This document shows positions 20,001 to 34,813 of a stretch of 53,782 bases of DNA, piece after piece. Location of the stretch: NCBI GenBank assembly GCA_016795065.1, contig JAEUIU010000015.1, forward strand, positions 1 to 53,782, written 5' to 3'. This DNA is from Phycisphaerae bacterium. GTDB taxonomy: Bacteria > Planctomycetota > Phycisphaerae > Phycisphaerales > SM1A02. The position numbers were made by a program, and so were the translations under genes. A model generated the notes under the pieces. It saw only the letters and a program-made list of their open reading frames with translations, made no database searches and was not told where the DNA came from. How positions within the stretch are numbered: the stretch's first letter is position 1; each line of letters starts with the position of its first letter.

Positions 20001-23000
20001 GACGCGTGCGAGTCGCTCGACAGTGATGGGGACGGCACGACCGACACCCTCGACGGTTGTCCGACTGATCCGCTCAAGACCTCGCCCGGGATGTGCGGTT
20101 GCGGCGTGGCGGATCTCGACACCGACAGCGACGGCCTCGTCAACTGTTTGGACGATGATGATGACAACGACGGCGTGCCGGACAACGCCGACGGTTGCCC
20201 CACCGATTGGCGCAAGGTGAGCCCCGGCGCATCAGGGTGCGGCATCGCCGACGTGGACACCGATGGTGATGGCATGCTTGACGCGCTCGATGCCGACGAT
20301 GACGACGACGGCGTCCTCGATCGCGAGGATGGCTGCCCCACCGATCCAAACAAGAGCGATCCGGGCCAGTGCGGATGCGGCGTCCCCGACATCGACTCTG
20401 ATGGCAACGGCATCGCCGATTGCGCGGATTGGGTGGCGACGTGTTCGCTCGGCACGTTCTTCTCCGGCGACTCATCGGCGAACGCCAGCTTTGGATCGTC
20501 GATCGCAACCGACGGACACCTCGTGGTCGTGGGGGCCCCGGATGAGGACAACTGGTCCGGGACCGACGCGGGGAGCGCCTACGTCTACGAAATCGACGAC
20601 CGCGGCCAACTTCACCTCCTCCAGAAGCTCCTTCGAACCGGCGGTGCAGCCTCCGACCAGTTCGGTTGGGGCGTCGCGGTCGAAGGCGACACGGTCGTCG
20701 TGACCGCGCGCCTCGCTGATACCGTCCACGCGCCGAACGCCGGCACCGCCAGCATCTACCGACGCACGGGCGATACCTTCGTCCTCGAAGCCCAGCTCTT
20801 CGCCGAGGATGGCTTCACCGATGCCCTGTTCGGAACATCGGTGGCCTATCGAAACGGCGTCCTCGCGATCGGAGCGACCGGCGGCTCCGACTCGCAGATT
20901 GGCGCGGTGTACGTCTTCGAGCGAACCGTCGGCGGATGGTGGCAGACCGCCAAGCTCGTTCCGCCGGCAGCGCAGCCCGGGGACGGTTTTGGATACTCGA
21001 TTGCGATCGACCTCGATGCGATCCTGATCGGCGCGCCGAAGCACCAGTCAAGCGGACAGCCCAAGTCAGGCGCGATCGCTGAGTATCGGCGCAACCAACT
21101 TGGCGAATGGGCGCTTCATGGGATGCTCCAGACGCCCGCGGCCGAGGCGAATGATTGGATCGGCGCGGCGTTGGCCGTCTCGGGTGACCTCTTTGCGGTG
21201 GGCTGCTCCAGCGACCGTCTCCCCGGCTCGCCCTCGGCGCCTGGCTCCGTTCGGATGTACGAGCGAAGCGCTGACGGCGAGTGGGAACCTCTCACGACTT
21301 TCTACAGCCCGTGGGGTGTCCAAAGCACCGATGCCGGCCACGAGTTCGGCCGAGCGGTCGCCCTGAGCCAGACAACCCTGGTGGTGGGCGCCTACGCGGC
21401 GGACCTGTCCACCACCGCCGTCGATACCGGGCTCGCGGCGATCTACCGCGTGCCGAGCGACCATGCCGGGATCTGGGACCACCTCACTACGGTCACCGGC
21501 GGATCCGTCGTCGGAGCGTATGTCGGCTTCGCCGTCGCGGTCACCGACGACGGCTTGACCTACATCGGAGGTCCTGGACTTCCGCAGTCCGTTGTCCCCG
21601 ACACCGGCGCCATCCTCCGCTACGCGGCGGTCGAGCCAGATTGCAATCACAACCTCGTGGGCGATCGGTGCGAGTTCGCCAGCGGCTCGACACCGGACAT
21701 CAACGAGAATGGACGGCCGGACGCCTGCGACGACACCGACCATGACGGCGTCATCGATGAGCTTGACGGGTGTCCGACGGATCCTCTGAAGCAGGCCCCC
21801 GGGCTGTGTGGATGCGGGGTGCCCGAACTCGATGTCGACCACGACGGCATCGCGATGTGTCTCGACGACGACGAGGACGGCGACGGCGTGATCGACTCTC
21901 TCGACGGCTGCCCGAGCGATCCGCTGAAGAGCGATCCGGGCTCCTGCGGCTGCGGCGAGCCCGACCTCGACCTCAATGCCAACGGCGTCGCGGATTGTCT
22001 CGAGGCCAACCTGCCCACCTGCGTCGGACAGTCAATCCCGACGGGGCCAGTGGGACCGGTGCTCTCCGACTCGATTGACGCGGACAACGAGACGGTCGCG
22101 CTGGTTCTGCAAAACGGAACGCGTCGCTTCTACCGCCGCTCGCCCGAAGGGACGCTCACGCTCAGCCAAGAGATGACACCGAGCGAAGCCTCCGCGCCCG
22201 GTCGCTCGATCGCCGTCGACGGCAATCACTGCGTGGTCGCCACACCTTCCCTAGGGGGCTGGGGTGGGCCGGGGACGGACGCGAACCTCACGTTCTATAG
22301 CCGTGACGCCCAAGGGCTCTGGTCGCTTGAACAGACCATCACGGTCAGCGACGCGAACAACACCGTGTTGTACGTGCGGATGAGCGGCGATGTCGTGGTC
22401 CTCGGTCAACCCAACAAGTTGCCGTGGGTCTACCACCAGACCGGAGGAACGTGGGCACTGGCCCAGCGCCTCGACCTTCCGACCCCCGCGCCGATCCCCT
22501 TCGGGGGACCGCTGGACTTGGACGGCGAGACGATTGTGGTGGCAGCAACGGGTGCAGCCCACCCTGGTGTGTGCTTCGTCTACCGACGCCTGGTCGACAA
22601 CGGATGGCACTTTGCCGGAGAGGTCAGCATCAGCAACGTTCCGCCTGGTGAGTCGTCGCCGGATCTCACCGTCACGTTCCCAACCAGCCTGGCCCTCAAG
22701 AACGGCCGGCTGGCCGCCGCTGGATACTCCCAAGTCGGATCGTTCGTCTGGTTCTTCCGCGACGACCTCGGCACATGGGGGCTCGAGGGCACCGCTGAGA
22801 GCTTCGCGCAGTCGGGGCCGCCGTCGCTGCGATGGCTTTCCGGTGGCGAGCATCCGCTCCTCCTGGTGCTGGGCGCCTACGGGCCGGAGCTCTTCGCACC
22901 GAACGAACCCGATGGCACCGGATGGTCCAAGGTGGGCGAGCTCTCGTTCGGCTGGGTGTTCTTGAACACCGGTATCGCATCGGCGGCGGGCGATGCCATC

Positions 23001-25067
23001 GTCGTCGCCTCGGACACGATAAAGGTCTTCCCGCGCCTGGTCGTCGACTGCAACCAGAACGGCGTGCGCGATGCCTGTGACCTCGCCTCCGGGACAAGCG
23101 TCGACCTGAATGGCGATGCGATTCCCGACGAGTGTCAGCCGCTCGACACCGACGGCGATGGCATCCCGGACATTCTTGATCCGGATGACGACAACGACGG
23201 CTTGAGCGACACCCAAGAGGCCACGCTCGGAACGGACCCGCTCATCGCCGACACCGACGGCGACGGCATCAGCGACGGCGTCGAAGTGAACACCTTCAGC
23301 ACCGATCCGCTTGATACCGACAGCGACAACGACGGTGTGCCGGACGGCGTCGAGGTCACGCAGGGAACGCAACCTCTTCTCGCCGACAGCGACGCCGACG
23401 GAGCGCCCGACGCAACCGACGGCTGCCCGAGTGATCCGTTCAAGGTGAACCCCGGGGCCTGCGGCTGCGGAGAGATTGACGCCGACGTCGACGGCGACGG
23501 CGCCGCCGATTGTCTCAACGGTCCGCTGACGCCGTGCGTCGACGGCTACCTCTTGGGCGATCCGACCGCCGCCGGCGCCGAGAGCGGACGATCAGTGGCG
23601 ATCGACGGCGATTTCCTCGTCGTCGGCGCTCCGTCGGATGACCCCTTCGGTGCCACCGACGCCGGCAGCGCGTGGGTGTATCGACATGAAGCCGACGGCG
23701 CGTGGACGCTCGTGACGACGCTCCACGCCTTTGACGCCAGTGCGGGTGATCGATTCGGCGCGTCGGTCGCGATCGACAGCGGTCTCATCGCCGTCGGTGC
23801 GCCTGGGAACGACGTCGGTAGCGCCGTCAACGGCGGCACGGCCTATGTGTTCCGCCGCATCGGCAATACTTGGGAGCTGGACGCGCTCGTGCAATCGGGA
23901 TCGCCGGCAACCGATGACCGGTTCGGCGAATCGCTCGCCCTCGACGCCTCGCGACTTGTGGTGGGTGCCCCCTTCCGCGAACTGGACGACCGTGGTGCGG
24001 TCTTCGCGTTCAAGCGAAACGGCCCGGGCGTGTGGACAGCACTCGGTGAACTCACGGTGCCGGATACCGGAAGCACGCTTCTTTCCGGAGGCCATCTCGG
24101 AACATCGGTTGCCCTGACGGTCCGTCAAAGTACGAACGGGATCCTCAGCACGTTCGCCGCGGGGGCTCCTGACGCCCACGTCGACGGGCACGCTCAGGCC
24201 GGCGTCGTTGTCTTCCTGTCGTGGCAGGAGACGTTCCCAGGATCGGTCGCGCCCATCCTCATGACAGGTGCGACGCCCGAAACGGAGGCTCACTTTGGAG
24301 CACGCGTTGCGGGCGCCGCTGTGCCGCTCTCCGTTCCCGAGTCGAGTCCGTGGGGCGCGGTATCACGATTCGCCATCTCCGCTCCGGATGCGGATGGCGG
24401 GAGCGCTCTCGACAGCGGAGCGGTGTCGCTCGTCGACCTGGTCGACACGACTCCTGGAGCGTTGATCCCTGTGCCGGTCGGGGGAACCGGAGAGAGTGAG
24501 CACGCCGGTCGATCGCTCGCCCTCTCTCCTGAACGGCTCGCCGTCGGCTCGGCCTTCGACGCACTACCCGGCAGTCCAGATGGCGTCGTGGTCGAGGTCT
24601 TCTCGGTGAGTCCCGCCAGCGGAGCGGCGTCCATCGATTGGGCGGTCGCGCCGGGCTCCTTCGCGGTCACACTTCCCGCATTCGCTCCGAGCGACGACCT
24701 CGGTGCGGCCATCGCGGTGGACGACGTCACGCTGGTCATCGGTGCTCCCGCCGATGACAGCGTCGAGGGAATCGACAGCGGGTCGGCCCTCGCATTCTCC
24801 GAACAAGGCCCGGACTGCAACGACAACGGCCAGAGCGACGCCTGCGAATTGCTCAGCGGAGCGACGACCGATGTCAACGGTGACGGGATTCCGGACGCCT
24901 GCCAATGCCAAGGCGATCTGGACCAGTCGGGCGGGGTGGACGCCGCCGACTTGGCGATCCTCTTGGGCGCGTGGGGCACGGGCAACCCGGCCTCCGACCT
25001 GACCCAGGATGGCACCGTGAATGGGGCAGACCTTGCGGTCCTCCTTGGAGCTTGGGGTCCTTGCTAG
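14004..25067 (+). CDS. giant secreted protein with seven FG-GAP-type propeller segments joined by TSP3-like linkers, dockerin-like tail
   Basis: About 3687 aa from TTG 14004. GGGAG (13992-13996) lies seven bases upstream, the same GGGAGATCG context as the first giant gene, and a signal peptide begins here (cut near 'SALG'). Seven propeller segments fall at about 14100-15275, 15670-16965, 17361-18495, 18756-19915, 20446-21635, 22026-23045 and 23546-24810. Blades read '[33 protein letters not shown]'. Each segment except the last is followed by a 'DCN-x-NG-x-x-DACDL' hairpin and Asp-rich 'SDGDG' repeats; the last leads into two dockerin-like repeats. Segment six has lost most blade landmarks. 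An eight-cysteine module interrupts segment two. The blades resemble calcium-binding integrin-alpha repeats. An adhesin or matrix role is inferred; no catalytic motif was seen. Confidence 0.9.
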   Translation: MTFRAARAVSLSTSSAIAFVALLGTSALGDETVLPCHRATLTASDGAASDLFGHSVAIDRVTSDWMVVGSAYDDYFGSASGSAYVYRRQADGSWRQYQKLLAPDGAPSDLFGCSVAIDGSLIAIGAQQADADGPDSGAVYAYILNENDVWTFQEKLQPPGGSAGDNFGNSVAVSGTTVVIGAMSDDLPGLGNAGSAWIFTRYGAVFLPDAQITSPDPAPSDFFANAVAVDGDRVVIGCSANDPAGVGDAGSAYIFDRVSSETWSLNSVLGAPVGDIQTSDAFGFSVAIRGETVVVGARTDDEQAPDSGAAYVFQHEGGSQWPVTKLLPPISDDYANVGASVSLDDATIYVGAPDAGGDGAVFAYRLLGGVWTMVETLGIPGVPAGRQFGAVLSASASTLVVSAYYDDVGSVVNAGSVSVYESFGPDCNANGLLDACDIASGTSIDANHDGIPDECKVGDSDGDGLADSLEAAYGANPNDPDSDDDGLLDGSEVVVGANPADPDSDNDGVLDGVDGCVLDGGKSAPGQCGCGTPDTDSDGDGIADCLESPLDPCATATLFAKDPFTDDRFGSSLALSGESLLVGASFANASGADSGAAYVFRRTNGAWSQQAKLVPASGAILDRFGDAVAIDGDTAIVGAPLDDIPAADAGTAFIFVRNANGAWTEQARLIGPPSTSNCCFAHQPGKGCDDAGCQAAVCGVDYFCCDNAWDQICADEASQMCGACAGDPQQDYFGTSVGVSGDLAAVGAPYEDSAGGDAGAVFLFKRVGTGWTQLLKITSPDPAPSDHFGQSLLLQGDRLIVGCSHDDTGAGDAGSVYVYERWPTGWTLVAKLGAPTPNTSDVFGYTLALAGDELLVGAPGDDETGNDSGAAYRFHRTAEGLWIPAGQLTVPQGAPIQNLGRWVAINSTTAFASGTDSSNGAGTVVRFPLDANGASLPPSVLAPTSSAAPNFGLCIAANDLALAIGAPESDEAAPNNGSVVLFTTDFPDCNSNGRSDACDLADGTSVDQNGDDIPDECQTADSDGDGVPDAFEITDGTNPNDADSDDDGLSDGAERAAGTNPLSADSDGDGSNDADDDCPSDGAKVAPGTCGCGVQDSDSDGNGIIDCLEPGISPCPTKEFFADDTTVGDGYGASVARDGDVIVIGAAGNDASSSDAGAAYVYRRNASGQWAFEQKLYPAVAAVSDTFGHSVAIDGDTIVVGTSHDDHSGATDIGSATVFVHGPSGWTVQATLLPGGAGSFTYAGVTVAIDGDTVLVGGTGYDGNRGAGWVYVRSGSLWSLQAILTAPDGAPDDNLGTGVAIQGDTIVLGAYTYDFGGIDNAGGAFVFERSGTSWAYHQTLGVGDAEVGGYVGSSVAIDGDSILLGAFGTNATTEDSGAAYVFVRSESSWTQQAKLFGLGSPGVQWFGYSTAIDGDVAAIGAPLDDLPVQDTGSVFLYDRVGSNWVQRGGPLPSPSGDGFANFGLSVNLHGSSILVGASVDGTHVPDGGVVWLFETAFPDCNANGRSDACDLADGIATDLNHNGQLDQCESGDSDGDSVPDAVDGCPNDPLKTSPGACGCGAVDVDTDGDGIADCKDGCAPTEIGLVSPSNFAHFGSAISVDGDWMVIGSPNELLGVNNVGAARVYQRQSDNSWLRIQTFTGSIGSGFGSAVALRGSHLLVGAPYEDYDDGWSGVNEAGIVYSYQRNAAGTWVLHSEIHDQYAAVGAWFGATVALSDDGLTGFVGAPEHTTSGGPSHAGKVGTFDTEVYSGTAFEQIFPPSLAAFDHFGTSIAVDGARVIVGSPGQDAVASDAGTAWVFVKSGGIWYAEAELRPSGLAAGDLSGERVAIDGNVALVGISHKDGPGGIDQGTVAIFRRDAVGSWKEEVKLVAPHPAAQELFGTGIAVRDDVVVVGAPAVDVAPAGQDSGLAFVFHRGFSGWTLVNAHSAPNAEPSAALGGTVAISDHELLLGAPGASRGTATASGIVLVVDRGDDCNGNGNPDTCDLLAGLATDTNGNGVPDACESLDSDGDGTTDTLDGCPTDPLKTSPGMCGCGVADLDTDSDGLVNCLDDDDDNDGVPDNADGCPTDWRKVSPGASGCGIADVDTDGDGMLDALDADDDDDGVLDREDGCPTDPNKSDPGQCGCGVPDIDSDGNGIADCADWVATCSLGTFFSGDSSANASFGSSIATDGHLVVVGAPDEDNWSGTDAGSAYVYEIDDRGQLHLLQKLLRTGGAASDQFGWGVAVEGDTVVVTARLADTVHAPNAGTASIYRRTGDTFVLEAQLFAEDGFTDALFGTSVAYRNGVLAIGATGGSDSQIGAVYVFERTVGGWWQTAKLVPPAAQPGDGFGYSIAIDLDAILIGAPKHQSSGQPKSGAIAEYRRNQLGEWALHGMLQTPAAEANDWIGAALAVSGDLFAVGCSSDRLPGSPSAPGSVRMYERSADGEWEPLTTFYSPWGVQSTDAGHEFGRAVALSQTTLVVGAYAADLSTTAVDTGLAAIYRVPSDHAGIWDHLTTVTGGSVVGAYVGFAVAVTDDGLTYIGGPGLPQSVVPDTGAILRYAAVEPDCNHNLVGDRCEFASGSTPDINENGRPDACDDTDHDGVIDELDGCPTDPLKQAPGLCGCGVPELDVDHDGIAMCLDDDEDGDGVIDSLDGCPSDPLKSDPGSCGCGEPDLDLNANGVADCLEANLPTCVGQSIPTGPVGPVLSDSIDADNETVALVLQNGTRRFYRRSPEGTLTLSQEMTPSEASAPGRSIAVDGNHCVVATPSLGGWGGPGTDANLTFYSRDAQGLWSLEQTITVSDANNTVLYVRMSGDVVVLGQPNKLPWVYHQTGGTWALAQRLDLPTPAPIPFGGPLDLDGETIVVAATGAAHPGVCFVYRRLVDNGWHFAGEVSISNVPPGESSPDLTVTFPTSLALKNGRLAAAGYSQVGSFVWFFRDDLGTWGLEGTAESFAQSGPPSLRWLSGGEHPLLLVLGAYGPELFAPNEPDGTGWSKVGELSFGWVFLNTGIASAAGDAIVVASDTIKVFPRLVVDCNQNGVRDACDLASGTSVDLNGDAIPDECQPLDTDGDGIPDILDPDDDNDGLSDTQEATLGTDPLIADTDGDGISDGVEVNTFSTDPLDTDSDNDGVPDGVEVTQGTQPLLADSDADGAPDATDGCPSDPFKVNPGACGCGEIDADVDGDGAADCLNGPLTPCVDGYLLGDPTAAGAESGRSVAIDGDFLVVGAPSDDPFGATDAGSAWVYRHEADGAWTLVTTLHAFDASAGDRFGASVAIDSGLIAVGAPGNDVGSAVNGGTAYVFRRIGNTWELDALVQSGSPATDDRFGESLALDASRLVVGAPFRELDDRGAVFAFKRNGPGVWTALGELTVPDTGSTLLSGGHLGTSVALTVRQSTNGILSTFAAGAPDAHVDGHAQAGVVVFLSWQETFPGSVAPILMTGATPETEAHFGARVAGAAVPLSVPESSPWGAVSRFAISAPDADGGSALDSGAVSLVDLVDTTPGALIPVPVGGTGESEHAGRSLALSPERLAVGSAFDALPGSPDGVVVEVFSVSPASGAASIDWAVAPGSFAVTLPAFAPSDDLGAAIAVDDVTLVIGAPADDSVEGIDSGSALAFSEQGPDCNDNGQSDACELLSGATTDVNGDGIPDACQCQGDLDQSGGVDAADLAILLGAWGTGNPASDLTQDGTVNGADLAVLLGAWGPC
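16035..16175 (+). other. eight-cysteine module embedded in a propeller segment
   Basis: Residues about 678-724 of the third giant protein read 'CCFAH', 'GCDDAGC', 'VCGVDYFCC', 'WDQIC', 'DEAS' in order. The same spacing of Cys, His, 'D-x-x-CC', 'WD-x-x-C' and 'EA' occurs four times in the lectin-like protein at 34814-36889. It sits between two blades, where the surrounding repeats have only a short loop. I do not recognise a named family. Confidence 0.8.
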
Positions 25068-25198
25068 TGGGGTGAGTGAGCGCAGGTGCAGGTGGGGCCT
25101 GGCGGATTCGTTCCGCACGTCGGTGTTGCTCGCCACGCGAATTCTCACGCCGCACACGCATTCGCGTTCGTCGACTGCTTTTGGAGCTCTGCGTAACG

Positions 25199-25455
25199 CG
25201 ACCGGCGTCGCCGACGGCTGCGACATCCAGGTCGAACTGACCTCGCAGGACATCAACCAGAACGAGATCCCCGACGAATGGGAATGCATCGGCGACCTCG
25301 ACAACTCCGGCGTCGTGGATGGTGCCGACCTCGCGATCCTGCTCGGAGCGTGGGGCCCCTGCCCAGGCTGCCCGGCCGACTTCAACGCCAGCGGTGAGGT
25401 CGATGTGGCCGATCTTGCGATCCTGCTCGGCGCCTGGGGATTGTGCATGAACTAG
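25199..25455 (+). pseudogene. orphan C-terminal dockerin-like cassette (remnant of a fourth paralogue)
   Basis: Reads '[20 protein letters not shown]', then two '[11 protein letters not shown]' repeats and a stop. It is closely similar to the last ~85 residues of the first and second giant proteins. It lies in a different frame from the third giant gene, which ends at 25067. The only upstream in-frame ATG (25021) lies inside that gene's coding end and has no ribosome binding site. One conserved cysteine is lost ('DECEC' has become 'DEWEC'). I read it as an untranslated relic; translation from an unseen start is possible but unsupported. Confidence 0.7.
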
Positions 25456-25490
25456 CCGTGCTGACGGACCGCAGCGGCTGCTGAGAACTT

Positions 25491-25527
25491 GGACCGCGAC
25501 GCCCCTTCGGTGTCGCGGTCCTTTTTT
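25491..25527 (+). terminator. strong intrinsic terminator
   Basis: A 13-bp stem (25491-25503 with 25509-25521, one G-U pair), loop CCTTC, then six T. It closes the giant-gene cluster and is placed after the remnant rather than after the third gene, as if inherited with the lost paralogue. Confidence 0.92.
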
Positions 25528-25668
25528 CGTCATGGTGGACCACCACGACGGCGATACTTGAGGCCGGGCCAACCGCCATCGATGTTCGGATCATGTTCGG
25601 GCGGAGTGAGGAGCCACTCTGGTGGCGCCCGCGGTTGAACAAGGCTTGACGAGCCGTCCGGTCGGCTT

Positions 25669-25804
25669 GTGACTGTCCAGATTCCCCGCAGATTCCCCGT
25701 CCAGATTCCCCTGCGCAGTTTTCCCGGTTGCGACCACCCGGTTGTGCCTGTCCAAACTTCCCCGCAAACTTCCCCGGCGGATCGGTTCGTGCCTGTCCAA
25801 AATC
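25669..25804 (-). repeat. REP-like short repeat cluster upstream of rpoB
   Basis: Read on the minus strand it holds GGGGAATCTG three times, GGGGAAGTTTG twice, and the tail TGGACAGGCAC or TGGACAGTCAC three times (plus-strand GTGCCTGTCCA at 25744 and 25789, GTGACTGTCCA at 25669). GGACAGGCAC-type tails recall REP sequences associated with RAYT transposases in other bacteria; that link is from memory and no transposase is present. The rest of 25530-25900 shows no gene. Confidence 0.5.
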
Positions 25805-25909
25805 AGCGAATCCCAACGAGGTCCCGAGCCTGTCCCTTGGACCGGGCGACGCCTCGGGAGGATTCTCTCTCCGGCTTTTGCCGTATTCTCACTCCAGTCT
25901 TCGCTGTAC

Positions 25910-25938
25910 TTGTGCAAACTCCGCGCCCGCGCTACACT
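25910..25938 (+). promoter_or_regulatory. candidate rpoBC promoter
   Basis: TTGTGC (25910-25915), 17 bases, TACACT (25933-25938). The -10 is good and the -35 moderate. It would give a leader of about 270 nt before rpoB. Confidence 0.45.
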
Positions 25939-26040
25939 GCCCCGCTTCGGCGGCAGCGGTGATCACCCGGCAATCCATGGACAACTCAAGAAGCTCGACC
26001 ACGGCGTAACGAACGTCGCGGCGACGCATCCTCCGCGAGT

Positions 26041-26077
26041 CCCTCCCCGACGGCAGAACCGTCGGCATCGGCGAGGG
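26041..26077 (+). other. stem-loop in the rpoB leader
   Basis: CGACGG (26048-26053), loop CAGAA, CCGTCG (26059-26064), enclosed by CCCTC (26041-26045) and GAGGG (26073-26077). It lies about 140 bases before the rpoB start. No T tract follows, so it is not a terminator. I do not recognise it as the ribosomal L10 leader. Function unknown. Confidence 0.4.
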
Positions 26078-26215
26078 CCGATGAACTCGCGAACCGGATG
26101 ATTCGCCACGTCTTTCTGTCGCGTTCGGTGCAGTGAGGCGGTTCAGCATCGCCGCACGATCATCGCGACGACTCCGACGACTTCTATCCCGCTCACCCGC
26201 GTTAGGGGAATGTTG

Positions 26216-29200
26216 ATGGCAACGACCACGTCACGTGAGATCCGATCCTTCTCCAAGCGTGAGGACGCAATCCCCGTCCCAGACCTCACCCGCGTCCAAC
26301 GTGACGCGTATGAACGCTATCTGCAACTGGCCAAGAACCACGACGCACGGGACGCTGGTCTCGGGCTCGAGGCCCTCTTGCGGGAAATCTTCCCCATCGA
26401 GTCCTACGACGGCTCGATGAAGCTCGAATACCTCCACTACAAGCTCGACGAGCCGCGGTACACCGCGGACGAGTGCCGCGAGCTGCGCCTGACCTTCGGC
26501 ATGCCCTTCCGCATCGCCGTGCGCCTGCGCCGCAACGGCGTGGACGAGATCCCCGAGGAGGAGATCTACCTCGGCGAGATCCCGATCATGATGGGCGGCG
26601 GCGAGTTCATCGTGAACGGTGCCGAGCGCTGCATCGTTAGCCAGCTCCACCGCTCCCCCGGCGTCGACTTCTCGATCGTCTCCAGCTTCGGTGACCGGCC
26701 GCTCCACTCGGCCCGCATCATTCCCGAGCGCGGCTCGTGGATCGAGCTCGAGGTGACCAAGAAGGACGTCCTGGCGATGCGCATCGACCAGTCGACGAAG
26801 CTCGCCGCGACGACCTTCCTGCGCGCCCTCGACGAGACCTACTCGTCGACGGACAAGATCCTGGAACTCTTCTACGACGTGGTCGACCTCAAGGTCGAGA
26901 AGCTCAAGCCCGAGCATTTCTCGGCCGAGATGATCGTCGACCAGGACACCGGCGAGGAGCTTTGCCGGGTCGGCGCCCCCATCGGCGACAAGATCGACAC
27001 CATCCAGGCGTCGAACCTCAAGACCGTCCGCGTCATCACCGACCCGGGCGACCCGCTCATCCTCAACACGCTCGCCGAGGAGAAGCTCGACTTCCTCGCC
27101 GAGGTCACCGAGCACGAGGCGGCCCTCCTCAAGATCTACGGCCGACTCCGTCCCGGCAACCCGCCGCAGGTCGACAAGGCGAAGGCCCTCTTCAAGGAGA
27201 AGTTCTTCGACGAGAACCGCTATCGCCTCGGGCGCGTCGGCCGCTTCCGCATCAACCGGAAGTTCGAGGACGACAAGAACTACTGCGAAAACGGCAAGCT
27301 CGGCAACCTGCCGCCTGAAACGATGCAGGCGATCCGCGCTCGCGACTTCCTCGCGGTGATCAACTACCTCCTCGACCTCCGTTCGAAGAAGAACCGGGCT
27401 CACGTCGACGATATCGATCACCTCGGTAACCGTCGCCTGCGCACCCTCGACGAACTCGCCACCGAAGAGATGCGAAAGGGCTTCCTCAAGCTCCGCCGCA
27501 CCGTCCAGGAGCGCATGAGCGTCAAGGATCCGGACGAGATCTCGAAGATCGCCGACCTCGTCAACTCGAAGTCGATCTCGAGCGCGATCGAGTTCTTCTT
27601 CGGGCGAAGCGAACTCTCCCAGGTCGTCGACCAGACCAACCCGCTGTCGATGCTCGTCCACGAGCGGCGGCTCTCGGCCCTCGGGCCGGGCGGCCTCAAC
27701 CGCAAGCGAGCGGGCTTCGAGGTCCGCGACGTCCACATCTCCCACTACGGCCGCATCTGCCCTATCGAGACGCCGGAAGGCACCAACATCGGCCTGATCG
27801 CCTCGCTGGGCATCTACGCCGAGATCGACGACTACGGCTTCCTGCTCACCCCCTACCGCAAGGTGAAGAGCGGCAAGGCGACCAACGACGTCCTCCGGCT
27901 CCGGGCCGACGAGGAGCTCAAGAAGATCCTCGCCACGAGCGACATGCTCGACAAGGACGGACGCTTCTCCGGTCACCACACCCTCGCCCGCATCGACGGC
28001 GACCTTGCCGAAGTCCCCCCGGACAACGTCGAGTTCGTCGACATCTCGCCCAAGCAGATCGTCGGCGTCTCGGCGTCGCTGATCCCCTTCCTCGAGCATG
28101 ACGACGCCAACCGGGCCCTCATGGGTTCGAACATGCAGCGTCAGGCCGTGCCGCTGGTGAAGGTCGAGGCGCCCTGCGTCGCGACCGGTATGGAGCGGAT
28201 CGTCGGCGGTCACTCGGGCATGATCATCAAGGCGAAGCGCGGCGGAACGGTGACGTTCGTCGACGCCGAGCGGATCATCATCGACAACGCCGATGAATAC
28301 GTCCTCCGCAAGTTCGTGGGCCTCAACGAGCGCACCTGCCAGAACCAGAAGTCGATCGTCAAGCTGCACCAGAAGGTGAAGGCCGGCGAGATCATCGCCG
28401 ACGGCGCCAGCACCACCCGGGGCGAGCTGGCGATCGGCAAGAACGTGCTCGTCGCCTTCAACACCTTCGACGGCTACAACTTCGAGGACGCCATCGTCAT
28501 CAACGAGCGTCTGGTCAAGGACGACGTCTTTACCTCGATCCACATCGAAAGTTTCGACGTCGAAATCCGCGAGACCAAGCTCGGCCGCGAGGAGTTCACC
28601 CGAGACATTCCCAACGTCAGCGAGAAGATGCTCTCCAAGCTCGATGAGAACGGCGTCATCCGGATCGGCGCCAAGGTCGGCCCGGGCGACATCCTCGTCG
28701 GCAAGGTCAGCCCGAAGTCGAAGTCGGAACTCTCGCCCGAAGAGAAGCTCCTCCACGCGATCTTCGGTCGGGCCGGCGAGGACGTGAAGAACGACTCGCT
28801 CGAGGTGCCCGCGGGCACCGAGGGCATCGTGATCGGCGCCAAGCGGTTCAGCCGCCGCATGCACCTCTCCGAGGACCAGAAGAAGCAGCTCAAGAAGGAG
28901 ATGACCGACTTCGAGAAGGAGATGGATGAGAAGCGCATCCGCCTCTTCAAGCAGATGGTCGGCAAGATCAACGAGATCCTCGCCACCGAGATGGTCGACC
29001 CGTCCACCCGTCAGAAGGTCGGACAGAGCGACATCCCCGAGGTCATCCTCGAGCAGATCGAGAACTTCAACGAGAAGTGGATGAAGGGCTCGGCCGAGGC
29101 CCGCGAGACGGCGAAGGTCGTCTTCGGGCAGTTCTGGCCCCGCATCCAGGACATCGCCAAGGAGAAGGAGCGCAAGCTCGGGCACATGAAGCGCGGCGAC

Positions 29201-30049
29201 GAGCTGCCTTCAGGCGTGCTCGAGATGGTGAAGGTCTACCTGGCCACCAAGCGTCAGCTCTCCGTCGGCGACAAGATGGCCGGCCGCCACGGCAACAAGG
29301 GCGTCATCGCCCGCATCGTGCCCGAAGAGGACATGCCCTTTCTTGAGGACGGCACGTCGGTCGACGTCCTCCTCAACCCGCTCGGTGTGCCGAGCCGCAT
29401 GAACGTCGGCCAGATTCTCGAGGTTCACCTCGGCTGGGCGGCGCAGGTGCTGGGCTTCCAGGCGGTCACGCCCGTCTTCGAGGGCGCGACCGAGCAGGAG
29501 ATCTTCGACGCCGTCGACGGAGCCAACGGCTACGTCGCCGACCGCCTGAAGAAGTTCTCCGAGGACGGCGACGATCCGGGCCAGCCGCGCGAGCTGCTCG
29601 CCAAGATGCCCCGGACCGGCAAGATCCAGCTCTACGACGGCCGCACCGGCGAGCCGTTCAATCAGAAGACGACGGTCGGCTTCATGTACATCCTGAAGCT
29701 GCACCACCTCGTCGACGACAAGATCCACGCCCGCAGCACGGGACCCTACAGCCTCATCACCCAGCAGCCGCTTGGCGGCAAGGCCCGCACGGGCGGCCAG
29801 CGCTTCGGGGAGATGGAAGTGTGGGGGCTCGAGGCCTACGGCGCGGCCTATGTCCTCCAGGAACTCCTCACCGTCAAGAGCGACGATGTCGAGGGCCGCA
29901 CCAAGATCTACGACTCGATGGTGAAGGGCACGAACACCCTCCAAGCCGGCATGCCGGTCGTGTTCGACGTCCTCTGCCACGAGATCAAGGGTCTCGGCAT
30001 GAACATCACGCTGGAGAAGCAGCAGCAAGACCAGGGCGCGATCCTCTGA
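26216..30049 (+). CDS. rpoB: DNA-directed RNA polymerase beta subunit
   Basis: 1277 aa. ATG 26216 is preferred to ATG 26210 because GGGGA (26205-26209) is six bases away from the former and abuts the latter. The protein is collinear with bacterial RpoB: lobe domains, the rifampicin-pocket region ('[11 protein letters not shown]', '[13 protein letters not shown]'), '[12 protein letters not shown]', 'YNFEDAIV', 'GRHGNKG' and the C-terminal clamp '[22 protein letters not shown]'. With RpoC it forms the catalytic core of RNA polymerase. Residues matching E. coli D516, H526 and S531 are present at 472, 482 and 487; the residue equivalent to N518 is Thr. rpoC follows after 182 bases. The usual upstream rplJ-rplL genes are absent. 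Confidence 0.98.
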   Translation: MATTTSREIRSFSKREDAIPVPDLTRVQRDAYERYLQLAKNHDARDAGLGLEALLREIFPIESYDGSMKLEYLHYKLDEPRYTADECRELRLTFGMPFRIAVRLRRNGVDEIPEEEIYLGEIPIMMGGGEFIVNGAERCIVSQLHRSPGVDFSIVSSFGDRPLHSARIIPERGSWIELEVTKKDVLAMRIDQSTKLAATTFLRALDETYSSTDKILELFYDVVDLKVEKLKPEHFSAEMIVDQDTGEELCRVGAPIGDKIDTIQASNLKTVRVITDPGDPLILNTLAEEKLDFLAEVTEHEAALLKIYGRLRPGNPPQVDKAKALFKEKFFDENRYRLGRVGRFRINRKFEDDKNYCENGKLGNLPPETMQAIRARDFLAVINYLLDLRSKKNRAHVDDIDHLGNRRLRTLDELATEEMRKGFLKLRRTVQERMSVKDPDEISKIADLVNSKSISSAIEFFFGRSELSQVVDQTNPLSMLVHERRLSALGPGGLNRKRAGFEVRDVHISHYGRICPIETPEGTNIGLIASLGIYAEIDDYGFLLTPYRKVKSGKATNDVLRLRADEELKKILATSDMLDKDGRFSGHHTLARIDGDLAEVPPDNVEFVDISPKQIVGVSASLIPFLEHDDANRALMGSNMQRQAVPLVKVEAPCVATGMERIVGGHSGMIIKAKRGGTVTFVDAERIIIDNADEYVLRKFVGLNERTCQNQKSIVKLHQKVKAGEIIADGASTTRGELAIGKNVLVAFNTFDGYNFEDAIVINERLVKDDVFTSIHIESFDVEIRETKLGREEFTRDIPNVSEKMLSKLDENGVIRIGAKVGPGDILVGKVSPKSKSELSPEEKLLHAIFGRAGEDVKNDSLEVPAGTEGIVIGAKRFSRRMHLSEDQKKQLKKEMTDFEKEMDEKRIRLFKQMVGKINEILATEMVDPSTRQKVGQSDIPEVILEQIENFNEKWMKGSAEARETAKVVFGQFWPRIQDIAKEKERKLGHMKRGDELPSGVLEMVKVYLATKRQLSVGDKMAGRHGNKGVIARIVPEEDMPFLEDGTSVDVLLNPLGVPSRMNVGQILEVHLGWAAQVLGFQAVTPVFEGATEQEIFDAVDGANGYVADRLKKFSEDGDDPGQPRELLAKMPRTGKIQLYDGRTGEPFNQKTTVGFMYILKLHHLVDDKIHARSTGPYSLITQQPLGGKARTGGQRFGEMEVWGLEAYGAAYVLQELLTVKSDDVEGRTKIYDSMVKGTNTLQAGMPVVFDVLCHEIKGLGMNITLEKQQQDQGAIL

Positions 30050-30231
30050 TTCCGACTTCGGTCGGGATCGGGATCGCCTCCCTCATCCCCTTCTGTTGTT
30101 TCCCCATCTTCCTTTGACTGACTTGGCGGCACTGCCGCATCCCGTCCGCTGGTTCCCCCCAGTGACGGCGACGCACCCAAGAGCTTCCGACCACCGCCGC
30201 ACGGTGGGCCTGAAGCGGAGCGACCAACCCC

Positions 30232-34683
<4,452 letters not shown>

Positions 34684-34712
34684 CGGATCGACACACATTT
34701 CAGCAAGCAACA

Positions 34713-34740
34713 CCGGGCGGCCTTACGGCCGCCCGGTTTT
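34713..34740 (+). terminator. rpoBC terminator, first hairpin
   Basis: CCGGGCGGCC, loop TTAC, GGCCGCCCGG, then TTTTCTT. A perfect 10-bp stem starting 30 bases after the rpoC stop codon. Confidence 0.92.
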
Positions 34741-34752
34741 CTTAGGCGCTTT

Positions 34753-34772
34753 GGGCGGCCTTACAGCCGCCC
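34753..34772. terminator. second, related hairpin between convergent genes
   Basis: GGGCGGC and GCCGCCC with a loop containing TTACA, a near copy of the first hairpin. It may act on transcription from either side, since the lectin gene converges from the right. Its T run is weak in both directions. Confidence 0.55.
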
Positions 34773-34813
34773 GGCTTTCCATCAGTCGCCTGTCTCACCG
34801 TCAAGCCAGCGAC

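Noticed and set aside
25021..25198. Start of a separate small secreted protein overlapping the third giant gene
   Set aside because: No ribosome binding site and no signal peptide; only the part after about 25199 matches the tail cassette.
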